Assembly: GCA_963575745.1 (NCBI GenBank) | Contig: CAUYUJ010004570.1 | Span: 287,764-351,763 of the forward strand | DNA: 64,000 nt | Source of the DNA: Prorocentrum cordatum | Lineage: Eukaryota > Sar > Dinophyceae > Prorocentrales > Prorocentraceae | Reading direction: 5' to 3' | In this document: positions 34,192-44,659 of the stretch, one piece after another | Layout of the letters: the number at the start of each line of letters is the position of its first letter | Numbering within the stretch: position 1 is the stretch's first letter | Made by a program: the position numbers and the translations under genes | The notes under the pieces: model-generated | Databases searched by the model: none | The model's input: the letters and a program-made list of their open reading frames with translations, nothing else | Told to the model about the DNA's origin: nothing

Positions 34192-36453
34192 TCAATTGAT
34201 GTGCGGCCGTACGTCGATGACCCACCCCTTGGAGTTCTTGATGCGGCGCTGTCGGATCGCCTCCAGGTAGGTCAGGGGCGGATACAGTACCTCCCTCTCG
34301 CCGGGGTAGAGCGACAGCCAGGAGATGTCGCTGCCGCGCTCCATGAACGTGGCAGGGACAATTCGCAGTATCAGGGGGTGCTCGCTATTCGCGTACTCAC
34401 CAAGCTTGATCTTGCTCACAGATGTCGACATCGGTCCCAGCTCAGTCCCGCCGTTGCGCAGAAAGTCGCCCGAGACGTCTAGATTGTTCATGCCTCTCCA
34501 GTACTCCTCGTATGGCGAATCGTCATTCAGATGGAGCTGCCGGAGCTTCTTCAGTGCATCGTGCAAGAGCAATACAGTAACAGGTACTGGGTGCTCATCT
34601 TGAAAGCCCTCCTGATTCTGCGTCTCCCTGAAGGGTCGCGTGATTATCTGGAACAGAGACGAGGTGTAGATCCGCAGCGCAAGGACGTGGCACAAGTCGA
34701 GCCCAGCCTCGACTGCCTGTGGGAGAGTAACAAAATCTGCTAACATCATACCACCTCTTCCCTCATCTCGAACTACTGTTTGGCCATCTCCGGCATTGCT
34801 CGCGTCCAGTATGCCTGAAGCGGCCTCGAAGAGGATGTAGCGTAAGAAGCTGAGGGCCTTTGCCTTGTCAATTTGCGGACATGCCATGTACATCTTGTAT
34901 ACCTCCTCTTCCAACTGTTCCCACTCGTCCTGCACTGCTCTCACAGGATCGGTGTATCTTTTTCGCACGGTATCTGGGCTTGCCTTGACGAAATCAGGCA
35001 CTCCTCCAGCGGCTAATTTGGGACGCCCTGTCTTGAACTCCCCCGTCTCGAACTTGGCGCCATTTGCAGACGTGTTCGCGACAGTGCGCCTCACAGGTTG
35101 GGTCTGCGATGTGGCCAGGCTCACTCCAGCTGCTGTAGCGCTGCGCGCCGAGCTCACCATCTCTACCCAAGCCATGACTCGAGTGTCCCGCGGAGAACGG
35201 TCGGACAGACCGGGTATGTCTAGGGTCTCAGGGAAAAGGCGTTCGGAGATTCGCTGGCATGTGCTGCCCAGCTGGGCGCGGTTCTGCCAAGCGAACAATC
35301 CGACAATGATGACGAAGACCAAGCAAGCGGCCAGCCGGATAATCATCACCTGGTGCTTCTCCGTCTCGTCCATGTGCTTGCGAAGGCGATCCCCAAGAAC
35401 AGACTGAAAATTGACGGTTGGATCTTCGTCTAGGACCAATGAGACCGGGGGCAAACGATGAGTGACCCGCTCGACCCAGGCGCCCGCCAGCTTAGAGGCG
35501 CCCTTGTCTGTAATCAAATTCATCGTGAGGTCGAGGGATTGTATGGAGTCGCTGACCTTCAGGGCTGCGGCTAGCTCGGTCGCGCCCTCGTCTCCAATGG
35601 AGTTATCAGAAAGAACGAGGCTCTGAATGGAGGTGCTCACCTTCAGGGACGCGGCCAGCTCGGCCGTGCCCCAGTCCCCGATGCTGTTGCTGCAGAGGAT
35701 GCGGGACTGCATGGAGGTGCTGGCCTTCAGGGCCAACGCCAGCTCGGCCGCGCCTTCGGACCCGATGCCGTTCTGAGAAAGGCCGAGGCGCTGCATTGAG
35801 GTGCTCACCTTCAGGGCCGCGGCCAGCTCGGCCGCACCCTCGGCCTCGATGCTGTTAGCAGTCAGGTCCAGGTGCAGCATGGAGGTGCTGACCTCCAGGG
35901 CCGCGGCCAATCTGGCCGCGCCCTGGGACCCAATGTCGTTCCGAGAGAGGTCAAGGCGTTGCACGGAGAAGCTGGCCTTCGGGGCCGCGGCCAGCTCGGC
36001 TGTGCCCTTGTCCCGAATGGTGTTACCAGCAAGGTCGAGGAATTGCATGGACAAGCTCACCTTCAGAGCAGCGGCCAGCTCGGCCGCGCCCTCGGCCTCG
36101 ATGCTGTTCTGAGAAAGGTCAAGGCGCTGCATGGAGGCGCTAACCTTCAGGGCCGCGGCCAGCTTGGCCGCGCCCTCGTCCTTGATGCTGTTACCAGCCA
36201 GGTCGAGGTGCTGCATAGACAAGCTGATCTTGATGGCCGCGGCCAGGGCGACCGCGCCCGTGGCTCCGATGCAGCTGCTGCCGAGGTCGAGGCGCTGCAT
36301 GGAGGTGCTGATCTGTCCTAAAATGTGGATGCCCTTTTCGCTGCGAAAGACAAGCGCGGGTTCATCGTTGATTCTTCGCCGCGTGAGGTTTGTCGGCCGA
36401 TGCCAAGTCGGCGGCGCCCTCGGGTCCAATATTGCCAGCACGCCTGAGGTCAA
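34192..36453 (-). CDS. Leucine-rich-repeat, single-pass membrane protein with C-terminal ADP-ribosyltransferase domain
   Basis: The frame codes for 753 residues, numbered from the first ATG; the true protein probably starts further upstream. Residues 49-325 form ten 28-residue leucine-rich repeats of ribonuclease-inhibitor type (consensus SMQRLDLSQNSIEAEGAAEL), visible in DNA as an 84-bp period. Residues 368-388 are a hydrophobic membrane segment. A Ser/Thr/Arg-rich linker follows. Residues about 500-745 look like an ADP-ribosyltransferase of the R-S-E class: Arg in YWRGM (653), the STS motif (676-678) and ExE in GEREVLYPP (719-721). Known members transfer ADP-ribose from NAD+ to protein side chains, usually arginine. 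LRRs usually bind partners. All three catalytic motifs are intact, so activity is plausible. Which side of which membrane the domains face is not known. The start codon is unlikely to be 36453: residues 1-46 do not fit the repeat pattern. Confidence 0.8.
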   Translation of the reverse strand: MTSGVLAILDPRAPPTWHRPTNLTRRRINDEPALVFRSEKGIHILGQISTSMQRLDLGSSCIGATGAVALAAAIKISLSMQHLDLAGNSIKDEGAAKLAAALKVSASMQRLDLSQNSIEAEGAAELAAALKVSLSMQFLDLAGNTIRDKGTAELAAAPKASFSVQRLDLSRNDIGSQGAARLAAALEVSTSMLHLDLTANSIEAEGAAELAAALKVSTSMQRLGLSQNGIGSEGAAELALALKASTSMQSRILCSNSIGDWGTAELAASLKVSTSIQSLVLSDNSIGDEGATELAAALKVSDSIQSLDLTMNLITDKGASKLAGAWVERVTHRLPPVSLVLDEDPTVNFQSVLGDRLRKHMDETEKHQVMIIRLAACLVFVIIVGLFAWQNRAQLGSTCQRISERLFPETLDIPGLSDRSPRDTRVMAWVEMVSSARSATAAGVSLATSQTQPVRRTVANTSANGAKFETGEFKTGRPKLAAGGVPDFVKASPDTVRKRYTDPVRAVQDEWEQLEEEVYKMYMACPQIDKAKALSFLRYILFEAASGILDASNAGDGQTVVRDEGRGGMMLADFVTLPQAVEAGLDLCHVLALRIYTSSLFQIITRPFRETQNQEGFQDEHPVPVTVLLLHDALKKLRQLHLNDDSPYEEYWRGMNNLDVSGDFLRNGGTELGPMSTSVSKIKLGEYANSEHPLILRIVPATFMERGSDISWLSLYPGEREVLYPPLTYLEAIRQRRIKNSKGWVIDVRPHIN

Positions 36454-36565
36454 GGCGGCGCAAGGAAGGACAAGTCTTCACCGCTTCCGCCAGCCTGTGA
36501 GTGCACGCCGTCGTCTCTGCGGGCCCTGCAGCTCGACGCCGCTCGTGCCCGTGAGAGTATTGCAT
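36398..36565 (-). CDS. Upstream LRR exon fragment of the same gene
   Basis: In another minus frame the sequence reads LAEAVKTCPSLRRLDLRR followed by NIGPEGAADLA, one more leucine-rich repeat. It lies 163 bases before the next repeat start in the main frame, whereas one repeat needs 84 or 87. Removing 76-79 bases would restore both frame and repeat length, as expected for a short intron. TTGTCTTTCGCAG and CACATTTTAG are possible 3' splice sites, but no GT donor is in place, so a non-canonical donor or a frameshift are alternatives. The encoded N-terminus upstream is not resolved. Confidence 0.55.
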
Positions 36566-36658
36566 ATCGCTGTCCCCCTCGGCTGCGGAGCACGCGTCGG
36601 TCTTGGCACTTGCAGTGCGCCATGCAGCGGATGCAGTCGTTGTGAAAATGAAACTGAC

Positions 36659-36829
36659 TACCTACCAGACCACCCCAACCCAACCCGAAGACCCGAATTT
36701 GACCCGAATTTCGGGTTGGGGGGGGTACGGGTTCCATGTGTTTTTTCAACGTTCCCCGACCCCCCCCCCACTGGAAATGGAGGGCAAATTGAGGCCTTCG
36801 GGTTGGGTTGGGGTGGTTTGGTAGGTGGT
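36659..36829. repeat. Foldback element with 33-bp terminal inverted repeats
   Basis: CTACCTACCAGACCACCCCA... at 36659-36691 and its inverted copy ending GGTTTGGTAGGTGG at 36797-36829 match at about 31 of 33 positions. The loop is about 105 bp. It resembles a MITE but no clear target duplication is seen. It lies 5' of the LRR-ART coding region. Confidence 0.8.
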
Positions 36830-37400
36830 GAGAAACACACGATCCACATCCCCATGGTGAACCAATAATCAGGGGGGCGTAAGACCTGGGTACAGGGGAC
36901 TCGGAAATCCCCGACGAGGTCGTCAAAAAATGTCGAGGCCGAGCCTGCAGTTTGACGAGGCCTCCCGATGCAGACATCCCACGAAGCTCCTCCTCGTCAA
37001 AATCCGAGGCGCGGTCGTCAAAAAACGATGGCGAACCCAAGTCCTGGCAAACCCGGGTCTTACGCTCCCCCGAAATAAGTACGGATCAAGCAACGCTTAT
37101 CTGCGCGCTGATAGAACCCGCGACAAGCTACTAGACCGGCTGCTTGAGCTCAACTGGCTACGGGAACTGGCTACGGTGAAGCCTCAAGTAGGGAAGCGAG
37201 CTCTATACACCGATGCATTTTCCGGCCCTGCACTGAAATTTGCACAGGCAAGCGGATCCTGGTGTATACGAGACCCTGGTGTATCGATGTTTCGGCGTTT
37301 CCCCTGCAAAACGGAGAGAAAAGTATACACCACACCACCCCGACGTCGTCTCCGACCCTCAAAAAGTCCTGGGATTGAGAAACAACCCGCCACTGGTGAT
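36830..37400. other. Low-copy sequence between two minus-strand genes
   Basis: No assured gene. The minus frame at 36930-37040 (SFFDDRASDFDEEELRG) has exon-like composition and could be an upstream exon of the LRR gene. A strong minus-strand 3' splice-site pattern, ACTTTTCTCTCCGTTTTGCAG, ends at 37304. Confidence 0.4.
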
Positions 37401-37419
37401 GTATATGCTCCAAATTCCG

Positions 37420-37697
37420 ACCAAGAGAAAACCCTGGCGCCTTCAAGCTCGGGGCAAGCGTAGGGCAGCGAGCGACCTCGCGCCGCAGGCGCTTCCCACT
37501 GAGGGTGCCCGGCCCAGCAACGAAGATCCTGTTCTCGTAGTCCTGGACAGAGATCTGCACGAGGCCCGAGAACTGCTTGCGCAGGGACCTGCGGACTTGC
37601 TCCCCCTCGTTGATCGTGTTGCTCACGAGCAGGCCCCCTGGATTCAGCAGCTGCTTTCCAAGCTGGCCCAGTTGGCGAGTGCTCGGTCGACGGCAAG
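37420..37697 (-). CDS. Methyltransferase (spermidine synthase/METTL13-like), C-terminal exon
   Basis: The minus frame reads GQLGKQLLNPGGLLVSNT, then QDYENRIFVAGPGTLSG and LRREVARCPTLAPSL. This is the end of a class I SAM-dependent methyltransferase of the spermidine-synthase group: the LNPGGLLVSN strand after the last helix, and the NRIFVAG strand. A possible 3' splice site TTGTTCAG ends at 37698. Just upstream, 37911-37786 is an open 126-base stretch with good splice signals on both sides (TTTCCTCTCAG; GAAG|GTAACT) and matching phase, but without recognisable methyltransferase motifs, so it is only a possible exon. Residues needed for SAM binding are not here; they are on the exons at 52820-53411. 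Whether these are one gene is inference. Confidence 0.6.
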
Positions 37698-37919
37698 CTG
37701 AACAAATTGCGGACCGCATCCGAAGGCGCGTCAGGGCACATACGTCGCCTACTTCGCGCTTCGTGCTAGCGCGACGCGAAGTTACCTTCACACTCTCGAG
37801 CGGCCACCCGGGAAGAACGGCGCTGTCTGGCCAACACCGCGAAGCACAAAGCGGGATGATCTTCGCGCTCCTGTGTGTGACCTAGGGGCCCTTGGGGTTT
37901 CACCCCAGCTGCTGAGAGG

Positions 37920-38390
37920 AAAGATCCCACCTACTCTGGGAGCCCACCTGCCGATCAGTCCACCGCCCCAAGGCACGTCAGTGTTGGAACCTCATGCTAC
38001 GTGGCTACACCAAACCTCGGGGAAGACTGCTGGGTGACTGAGCCCGTCCAAGCCACGCCAATACGGCACCCTGATATAATGCCCCTATCGTCTCGTGCAT
38101 CTCGCGAGCCTACTGGGCCCAACGCGTGAGATGTCGCCGCGACGTCTAGCGCGTCACATCACATACCTATGTATAACGGTCGTGCTATATCTGCATCACA
38201 CGGCGCATCACAAGTTATTAGTGCACGACACCAGACGATTGCATCACGCACAGCATTTCTAGGACACCCGTGCGCGCTGCGCCGCCTACTAGAAAAAAAG
38301 CCAGTGTGCCGGCAACGAGCGTCGCAGCAAACGCTAGAAACGCGCACCAAGTTACAGAGGGCGCGCCGCTGGATCACCCAAAGGGGAGGG
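37920..38390. other. Low-copy sequence, no recognised gene
   Basis: Nothing recognisable on either strand; short frames only. Confidence 0.5.
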
Positions 38391-38580
38391 GGGGTCCGGG
38401 ACCCCCCCTCCCCCCCCCCCTTTCCCCGATCCGTCGTCGGCGGACCCCCTGCCCTGCTTTCCGCTCCATCGTCGGCGGCCCCCACACCGCCACCCTTCCC
38501 GATCCGTCGCCGGCGGACCCCCCCCTCCCCACTTTCGCCACGCCGCCCCCTGGCTCCGGAGCCCGATCCCTGCCACACCT
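38391..38580. repeat. C-rich tract with GATCCGTCGTCGGCGGA repeat
   Basis: Long C runs and three ~45-bp spaced copies of CCGATCCGTCGTCGGCGGAC. The G-rich minus strand is a candidate for G-quadruplex formation. Confidence 0.8.
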
Positions 38581-38745
38581 AACCCTCAACCTCATCCCTG
38601 CCCTAACCCCTAACCCCTAACCCCTAACCCAACCCACCACTCCTAATTCTAACCCCTACCCTACGCCTAACCTTAACCTACCCAAACCCCCACGCTAACC
38701 CCTAATTCAAACCGTAATCCCCACCCTAACCCCTACCCTAAGGAC
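38581..38745. repeat. Telomere-like CCCCTAA repeats, part 1
   Basis: CCCCTAACCCCTAACCC and degenerate forms. The C-rich strand is on plus. Confidence 0.9.
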
Positions 38746-39234
38746 TAAGAGCCTATAAATAGCTAAATCCTGAAATGCCTTATGCCGCCCTTACGGCGCC
38801 CCTTCCGCCGCCCCCCGCTTTGGCACACCCCTCACGCAGATCCTTGCCCTCGGAGTGCCGGGAATGGTGTTCTGGGAGCTTTGGCGAATCGCAGGGCGCA
38901 ACCCTCACGCAGATCTGGCCCTCGGAGCTCCAGGAATGGCGTTCTGGGCGGATCTGCAAAACCCAGGGCGCACCCCTCAGATTCGTGACCTCGGACTGCC
39001 AGGAATGGCGTTATGGGAGGGTCTGCAAGTTCCAAGGCCCACCCCCCACACAGATTCGTGGCCTCGGAGTGTCAGAAATGGCGTTCTGGGGGCGGCTTGC
39101 GAATCGCACGGTATCGTCGTCGTCGTTTTGAGATCAATATCGTCGTCTTCGCCATCGGTATCGTCGTCGTCGTTTTGAGATCAATATGTCTTTGGTCATG
39201 GGTGGGTGGGACACGTCCAACAGGCTTCAAGTTT
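38746..39234. repeat. ~69-bp tandem repeat (four units) and 55-bp repeat (two units)
   Basis: Four units from about 38822 to 39105 share CCTCGGAGTGCCAGGAATGG and GCGTTCTGGG. Then GTATCGTCGTCGTCGTTTTG plus AGATCAATAT occurs twice at 39111-39187. These split the telomere-like DNA into two parts. Confidence 0.9.
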
Positions 39235-40590
39235 GGGCTAGGAGGCCCTAACCCTAAACCTTAAACCCTACCCGAATCCTAACCCCTACCCTAAGCCCTG
39301 ATCCTAACCCTGACCCCTACCCTAATCCTAACCCTAACCCCTACCCCTAACCCAAACCCTACCCCTTACCCCTAACCCTGGCCCCTCACCCTAACCCTAA
39401 TCCCTGACCCTAACCCTAAGACCTAACCCTAATCCCTAACCCTACTCTAACCCCTAACCCTGACCCTAAGCCCTAACCCTTGCCCTAAGCCCTAATCCAA
39501 CCCCATAAAGCCTAACCCTAACCCCCAGCCCTGCCCTAACCCCTACCCTAACCCCTAACCTTAGCCCTAATCCCTACCTTGAACCCTAACCCTAACCTAA
39601 CCCCTAACCCCTACCCCCACCCCTAACCCTAACCCTGACCCTAATCCTTGACCCCAATCCTATGCCCTGACCATAACCCCTAAACTCTACCCTAACCCCT
39701 AACCGTAACCCTAATCCTTCATGTTAACCCTAAGCCCTAACCCTAACCCCTCAACCCTACCCTAACCCCTACCCTAACCCGAACCTCTACCCTAACCCGA
39801 CCTGACCCTTGATCCTAACCCTAACCCCTACCCTAACCCTAACCTAACCTCAACCCTAAAACCTCACCCCGAACCCCTAACCCGAACCCTAACCCTAACC
39901 CTAACCCCTAACCTTAAGCCTAAACCCTAACCCTAACCCCTAATCCCAACCCTAGCTCCTACCCTGACCCTAACCCCTACCCTTAACCCCTACCCTAACC
40001 CTAAACCCAACCCTTACCCCGACCCTAAACCCTAACCCTAACCCCTAACCCCTAACCCTAACTCCTACCAGAACCCTAAGCTTTACCTCAACCCTAACCC
40101 CTAATCCCGAATACCCTCACTCTAACCCCTACCCTAAACCCGAACCCTAGCTCTTACGCCTAACCCTAGCCCCTAACCGTAACCCTAATCCCTGATCCTA
40201 ACCCTAAGAACTAACCCTAACCCACAAACCCTACCCTAACCCCTAACCCTGACCCTAATCCCTAGCCCTTATCATAAGCTCTAATCCAAAACCCGAAACC
40301 CTAACCCTAACCCCCAGCCCTTCCCTAATCCCTACCCTAACCCCTAACCTTAACCCTAACCCCTACCCTAAACCCTAACCCTAACCTGACCCCTAACCCC
40401 GAGCCCCACCCCTAACCCTGACCCTAATCCCTAACCCCAAACCTATGCCCTAACCATAACCCCTAAACTCTATCCTAACCCCTAACCGCAACCCTTATCC
40501 TGAATATTAACCCGAAGCCCTAACCCTAACCCCTCAACACTACCCTAACCCCTACCCAAACCCTAATCTCTACCCTAACCACCACCTTAA
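39235..40590. repeat. Interstitial telomere-like array, 1.35 kb
   Basis: Hundreds of units of CCCTAA, CCCCTAA and CCCTACCCTAA type with frequent substitutions. Dinoflagellate telomeres studied so far are of the TTTAGGG type, whose CCCTAAA complement is present here only as a minority, so the array is a diverged internal tract and not a working chromosome end. Non-telomeric DNA with genes lies on both sides. Confidence 0.93.
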
Positions 40591-40795
40591 CCCCAGCCTC
40601 CAGCGCTCCGGAGCGGAGAGAGCCTCCCCATCTGCCCCCCCCCCCACCTTGCCTGGCCAAAGGGGGGGAGGAGGGGGGGTCCGAAATCGCCCCCCCCCCC
40701 TTGAAGGAGGGGGGGGGTCCGAAAATGTCCCCCCCCTTGAAGGGGGTGAGGGGGGGGGGTTCTGGGAGCACACCCCCCCTTTCAATTGCGAGGTG
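40591..40795. repeat. C-run/G-run repeat
   Basis: Three units built of C7-C13 and G7-G10 runs around TTGAAGG and TCCGAAA. Inverted runs may form hairpins or quadruplexes. Confidence 0.85.
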
Positions 40796-41540
40796 ATCCA
40801 CTGGCGCTCTTTCCAAGTTACACCCGCCCAAGTACACCTAGTTACGCCCAGTTACACCTAGCTACACAAAATTACACACACCGTTAGACCTCAGTGCACC
40901 CAGTTACACCTTGTTACACCTGGTTACAGCCAATTACATATCGTTTCACAACATTATACCGAACTGCCGGAAGTTCCTCTGATGCAACACACTCATTTCG
41001 CACCATGTTGCATTCTAATCCGAATGAGACTGCAAGCGTCCATCTCCTTAGAAGGTACAGGACTCAGTCTGTAACAGACGGACTGTTTGTACAAAATGTC
41101 CCTCTGGGCATCTCGCATCCCGCAAAGGCGAGACCTCGATCATCGGTCCTCGTCACCACCTTCGTTCTCGTCTGCTCGTCGCCACAAACTCGATCCTCGA
41201 AACCCGAACCCCGAACCTCGACCCTCGATCCTCGCAAGCACCTCAAATCTCGACCCTCGACCATTGCTAAAAGCTCGAGGCTCGAAACCCGATCCTCGAT
41301 CCTCCTCAAAGCGTCGACCCCCAATCCTCGTCAACACCTCGGTTCTCGATATTGGCTAATCGCGAAAAAACTCAAACTTGGACGCTCGGTCCTCAAACAT
41401 CAATCCTTGCACATAACTCGATCCTCGAACCTTGATTTTCGCCAGACCCTCAGTCCTCGAATCACGATCCTCTATCTTCGACCCGTGGTAGGTCTTGAAA
41501 CCTCGCTGCTCGGTCCACGCCGGAACGTGAGCCATCAAAG
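40796..41540. repeat. Short-period degenerate repeats (CAGTTACACCTAG; TCGATCCTCGAA)
   Basis: A ~10-bp repeat of the type CCCAGTTACACCTAGTTA fills 40810-40935. A ~12-bp repeat of the type CTCGATCCTCGAAACC fills about 41150-41540. The interval 40940-41100 is low-copy without a gene. Confidence 0.8.
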
Positions 41541-41554
41541 CACGATGCTCGCCT

Positions 41555-41701
41555 CACTCTCGATGGTGATGGTGATGGTGACGGTGATGGTGATGGTGAT
41601 GGTGATGGTGATGGTAATGGTGATGATGATGGTGATGGTGATGGTGATGGTAATGATGATGATGAAAATGACGAAAACTATGAAAATGTTGAAAATGATG
41701 A

Positions 41702-41733
<32 letters not shown>

Positions 41734-41914
41734 ATGATGATGGTTATGGTTATGGTTATGATTGTGGTTATGGTTGTCTGAAGGTGATCATCCTGCTGCT
41801 GATGATGATGATGACGAGATGACGACCCAGGGAGACAGCATGTACAAAACCAGCTTGGTGTAACGAACTTCCCGATGATTATGAGATGAGGAGGAGGAAG
41901 AGAATGATGCTGCT

Positions 41915-41945
<31 letters not shown>

Positions 41946-41985
41946 ATGATGCTGGTGATGGTGATGGTGATGATGACGATCATCA
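41555..41985. repeat. (GGTGAT)n and (GAT)n microsatellites
   Basis: GGTGAT repeats, then GAT, with a low-copy link at about 41780-41900. The GAT strand is on plus, opposite to most later arrays. Confidence 0.93.
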
Positions 41986-41999
41986 TTGAGGGGCAACGA

Positions 42000-42195
42000 T
42001 AGGGGGGGACTGGCATAGGGGGGATGCATCGACCTGGAATCAGCGATACTTCGCCGAGAGATCGGCGATAGGACCCCGATAGTGAATCCGTTTTTCCTGG
42101 GCAGGTTAGGGCTATCGCGCCCCTATCGGCGTTCAATGGGCGATTGGGGGTCGATGCATCCCCCCCTATGCATATCCACCCCGATCGTTGCCCTT
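42000..42195. repeat. Dispersed ~180-bp element, copy 2, with terminal inverted repeats
   Basis: ATAGGGGGGATGCATCGACC at about 42016 is matched by GGTCGATGCATCCCCCCCTA at about 42150. Internal ATCGGCGAT sequence and the right flank CGATCGTTGCCCTTG relate it to 2981-3165. Confidence 0.75.
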
Positions 42196-42775
42196 GAATC
42201 ATGATGACGAGGAAGCGGGAAATATGTAGAAGGCCAATTTTTCGTACAGACTTTCCTCCAGCCCTTCCTGGCCTCTGGTTGGCTGCCCCCGATGCATCTG
42301 ACGGCTTCGCTGCGCGGGAAAGCCCAATTCCCCACGATCACGGTGATAGCAATGTTGATGATGATGACTATGATGATGATGATGCTGATGGTAATGGCGA
42401 AGATGACAATATGATGATGGTGATGATGACGCTGGAGAGGATGATGATGATGATGACGATGATGATGATGATGATGATGATAATGGTAAGGATGCGGATG
42501 ATGATGGTAAAACTGAATGCAACTGAAGACGACTGAGGGTGATTGTAGGGAACCGGCGCCGTCCGACGCAACGCGCGGCCACAATGGGAAAAGCAGAAGC
42601 CAAAATGCGCCAGCGCACATCGACAATGTATGTTTATGAGGCGCACGTTGCGTTTAGTACGCCAAACATCGAACGTATTGTACGTAGTTCGCCAAACCCA
42701 CAGAATAGAGAGGCCGCCACAAATGTGGTGCGCGTTTTTTATATACAATATATATATATATATATATATATAATG
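42196..42775. repeat. (GAT)n, low-copy link and (TA)n
   Basis: GAT-rich DNA at 42352-42513, low-copy DNA with CGCCAAAC repeats at 42650-42705, and TA repeats at 42741-42772. No gene recognised. Confidence 0.8.
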
Positions 42776-44650
42776 CGGCGACACGGCGAAACCCCAGGAA
42801 TGAGGGATACAGCGGGGGACCTAGCGGACGAGAGGGATTTGTGATACATGTATATTGCTAACCAAGTGCGGAACGGAATGTCTGAAGACCACTCCGACGC
42901 CTCAAACAAAGACATACCAGCGCGGCACAACTTAATTAGGAGGATCAACGTTGGCGGAAGACTCTTTGTTTCCAGCCCCCGCCCGGAAAACGTAGCCAAT
43001 CAGTTCCCCCTGAAGGGGGCAACTCCCATCAGGCTCGCGCGGCAGCGACGCTCCATGGCGGCTGAACTCGAATGCGGCAACTGGCAAGCAACACATCAGC
43101 CGGCAACATCGCCTCGCAGCGGGCGCCATGCACGAGCTGATGGCGTCAAAAACTCGCAGCGGGCGCCATGCGCGAGCCGGTGGCGGAAAGGTTTCAATGG
43201 ATAGCGCATCGTTTTCGCGTCTGCGGAGACAGCGGTGAAACGTGAGAAATATGGATGTATTAGGCTGCGCACCGGACTCACCCCAGTCCAGTTCGAATAG
43301 CCACGTTGTGCGAATCCCATGGGGCCCAAACAGCCAGCACTGCAAAGTCAAGCACAACGTCAAGAGAGGAGGCCCAGGAGGAGGAAGGAACACGGAAACA
43401 AGGGGAGGAAAGAAGGCGGGGGGAATACTGGACGCTTCAACCCAGAAGCCTTCGTAGTTAAACTGAGCTCGTATTGGATCATAGTTATGCTGGGCTCCCT
43501 GCGGAGCAGGTGGATGGCCGAAAGCCGCAATGGCGAGCACACCGCTCCAACCAGCACCACAGGTTAGCGCCCTAGCGCCGACCAGGGCCACCAGACCCTC
43601 GGGGGCATCCTCTCACCTCCCAGCCCACGCCCCGGCACCGCCGCTGGCTGGGCAAAAAAACAGCAACGCAACACTTCACACAACATGAAACCATGCACCG
43701 TGCAACATAAAAACTAATCGTGCGTAAGCATGCAACGTGCACCTACTGCGGTTGATTCTAAAACAAAAAAGATATTGTCCGCCCGCTGGTGGCGGCAACT
43801 CTGGCTGCGCAAACTACCAAGCATCGGGAGACATCCTCGAAAACCGTGGCCACTTCCACCGCCGCCGAAATCCGCTGCCCCTCAACGAGGCTTTGACCGC
43901 AACGCCCCAAGCGCAGATGGCTCTGGCCCGAGATGGCAAATGGCACTGGCCAGAGATGGCTCTGGCCCAAAGACGCGCACCACAACAACAACAAAAACAA
44001 ACGCGTGCAAAGATACGTGTGAACAGACGCGGGGGAGGGAGGGGAGGGGGGAGAAAGGGGGAATGGAATGGCATCTGCTGCCGCACATGTGAATCTGGCA
44101 CGCGTCGATGGGCCTGCCGTCGGTGCGTTCCGCGCGTCGACCCGGGCAATCCCCTGGGCCTTGCCGCCGCACTGTCGCACGATATACACCCGTGCCAAAA
44201 TGTGGCCCAGCCGCCTGGCGCATCTCCTGCGCGGCCGCGACCCGAATCCGTGACATTCGAGACGTTGGCAAAAACAAGCAGTCGAGGGGCAGCAGCACGA
44301 AGGGGTGGAGGCGGAGGGAGGAAGGAGAGGGGCGACCGCGCGCTCGGACCGAAAGCCCCCGCCTCGAAGCGGCCAGCCGGCCTGGACAGAGATTACGGAA
44401 ACGCTGTCGGCCACGTGGCCGGGGCAACGAAACGGCCACCCGTGACAAGTATTGCCCAGGCGCCGGGCTGGAAATGTTACTTTAAGCTGGCGTTTTCCTT
44501 TGGCACCGCACCACAGCAAGGAGGGGGAGAGGAGGGGAGGGGAGGCCAAGGCGAGGCGAGGGAGGAAGGGAGGGCGAACGGACGTACACTGCGGAAGCGG
44601 CGCCTGTCACGTCACGGCCGCTGCGCCAGGACACCGGGAATGGGCAGCGA
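42776..44650. other. Low-copy GC-rich sequence, no recognised gene
   Basis: A ~55-bp direct repeat (CTCGCAGCGGGCGCCATGC) at 43108-43175 and GGGAGGAGGG-type patches at 44025-44060, 44300-44330 and 44520-44580. Long Arg/Pro/Ser-rich frames on both strands are explained by GC content. One copy of GGGAGACATCCTCGAAAA lies at 43826. Confidence 0.45.
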
Positions 44651-44659
44651 ACCCCTGGC

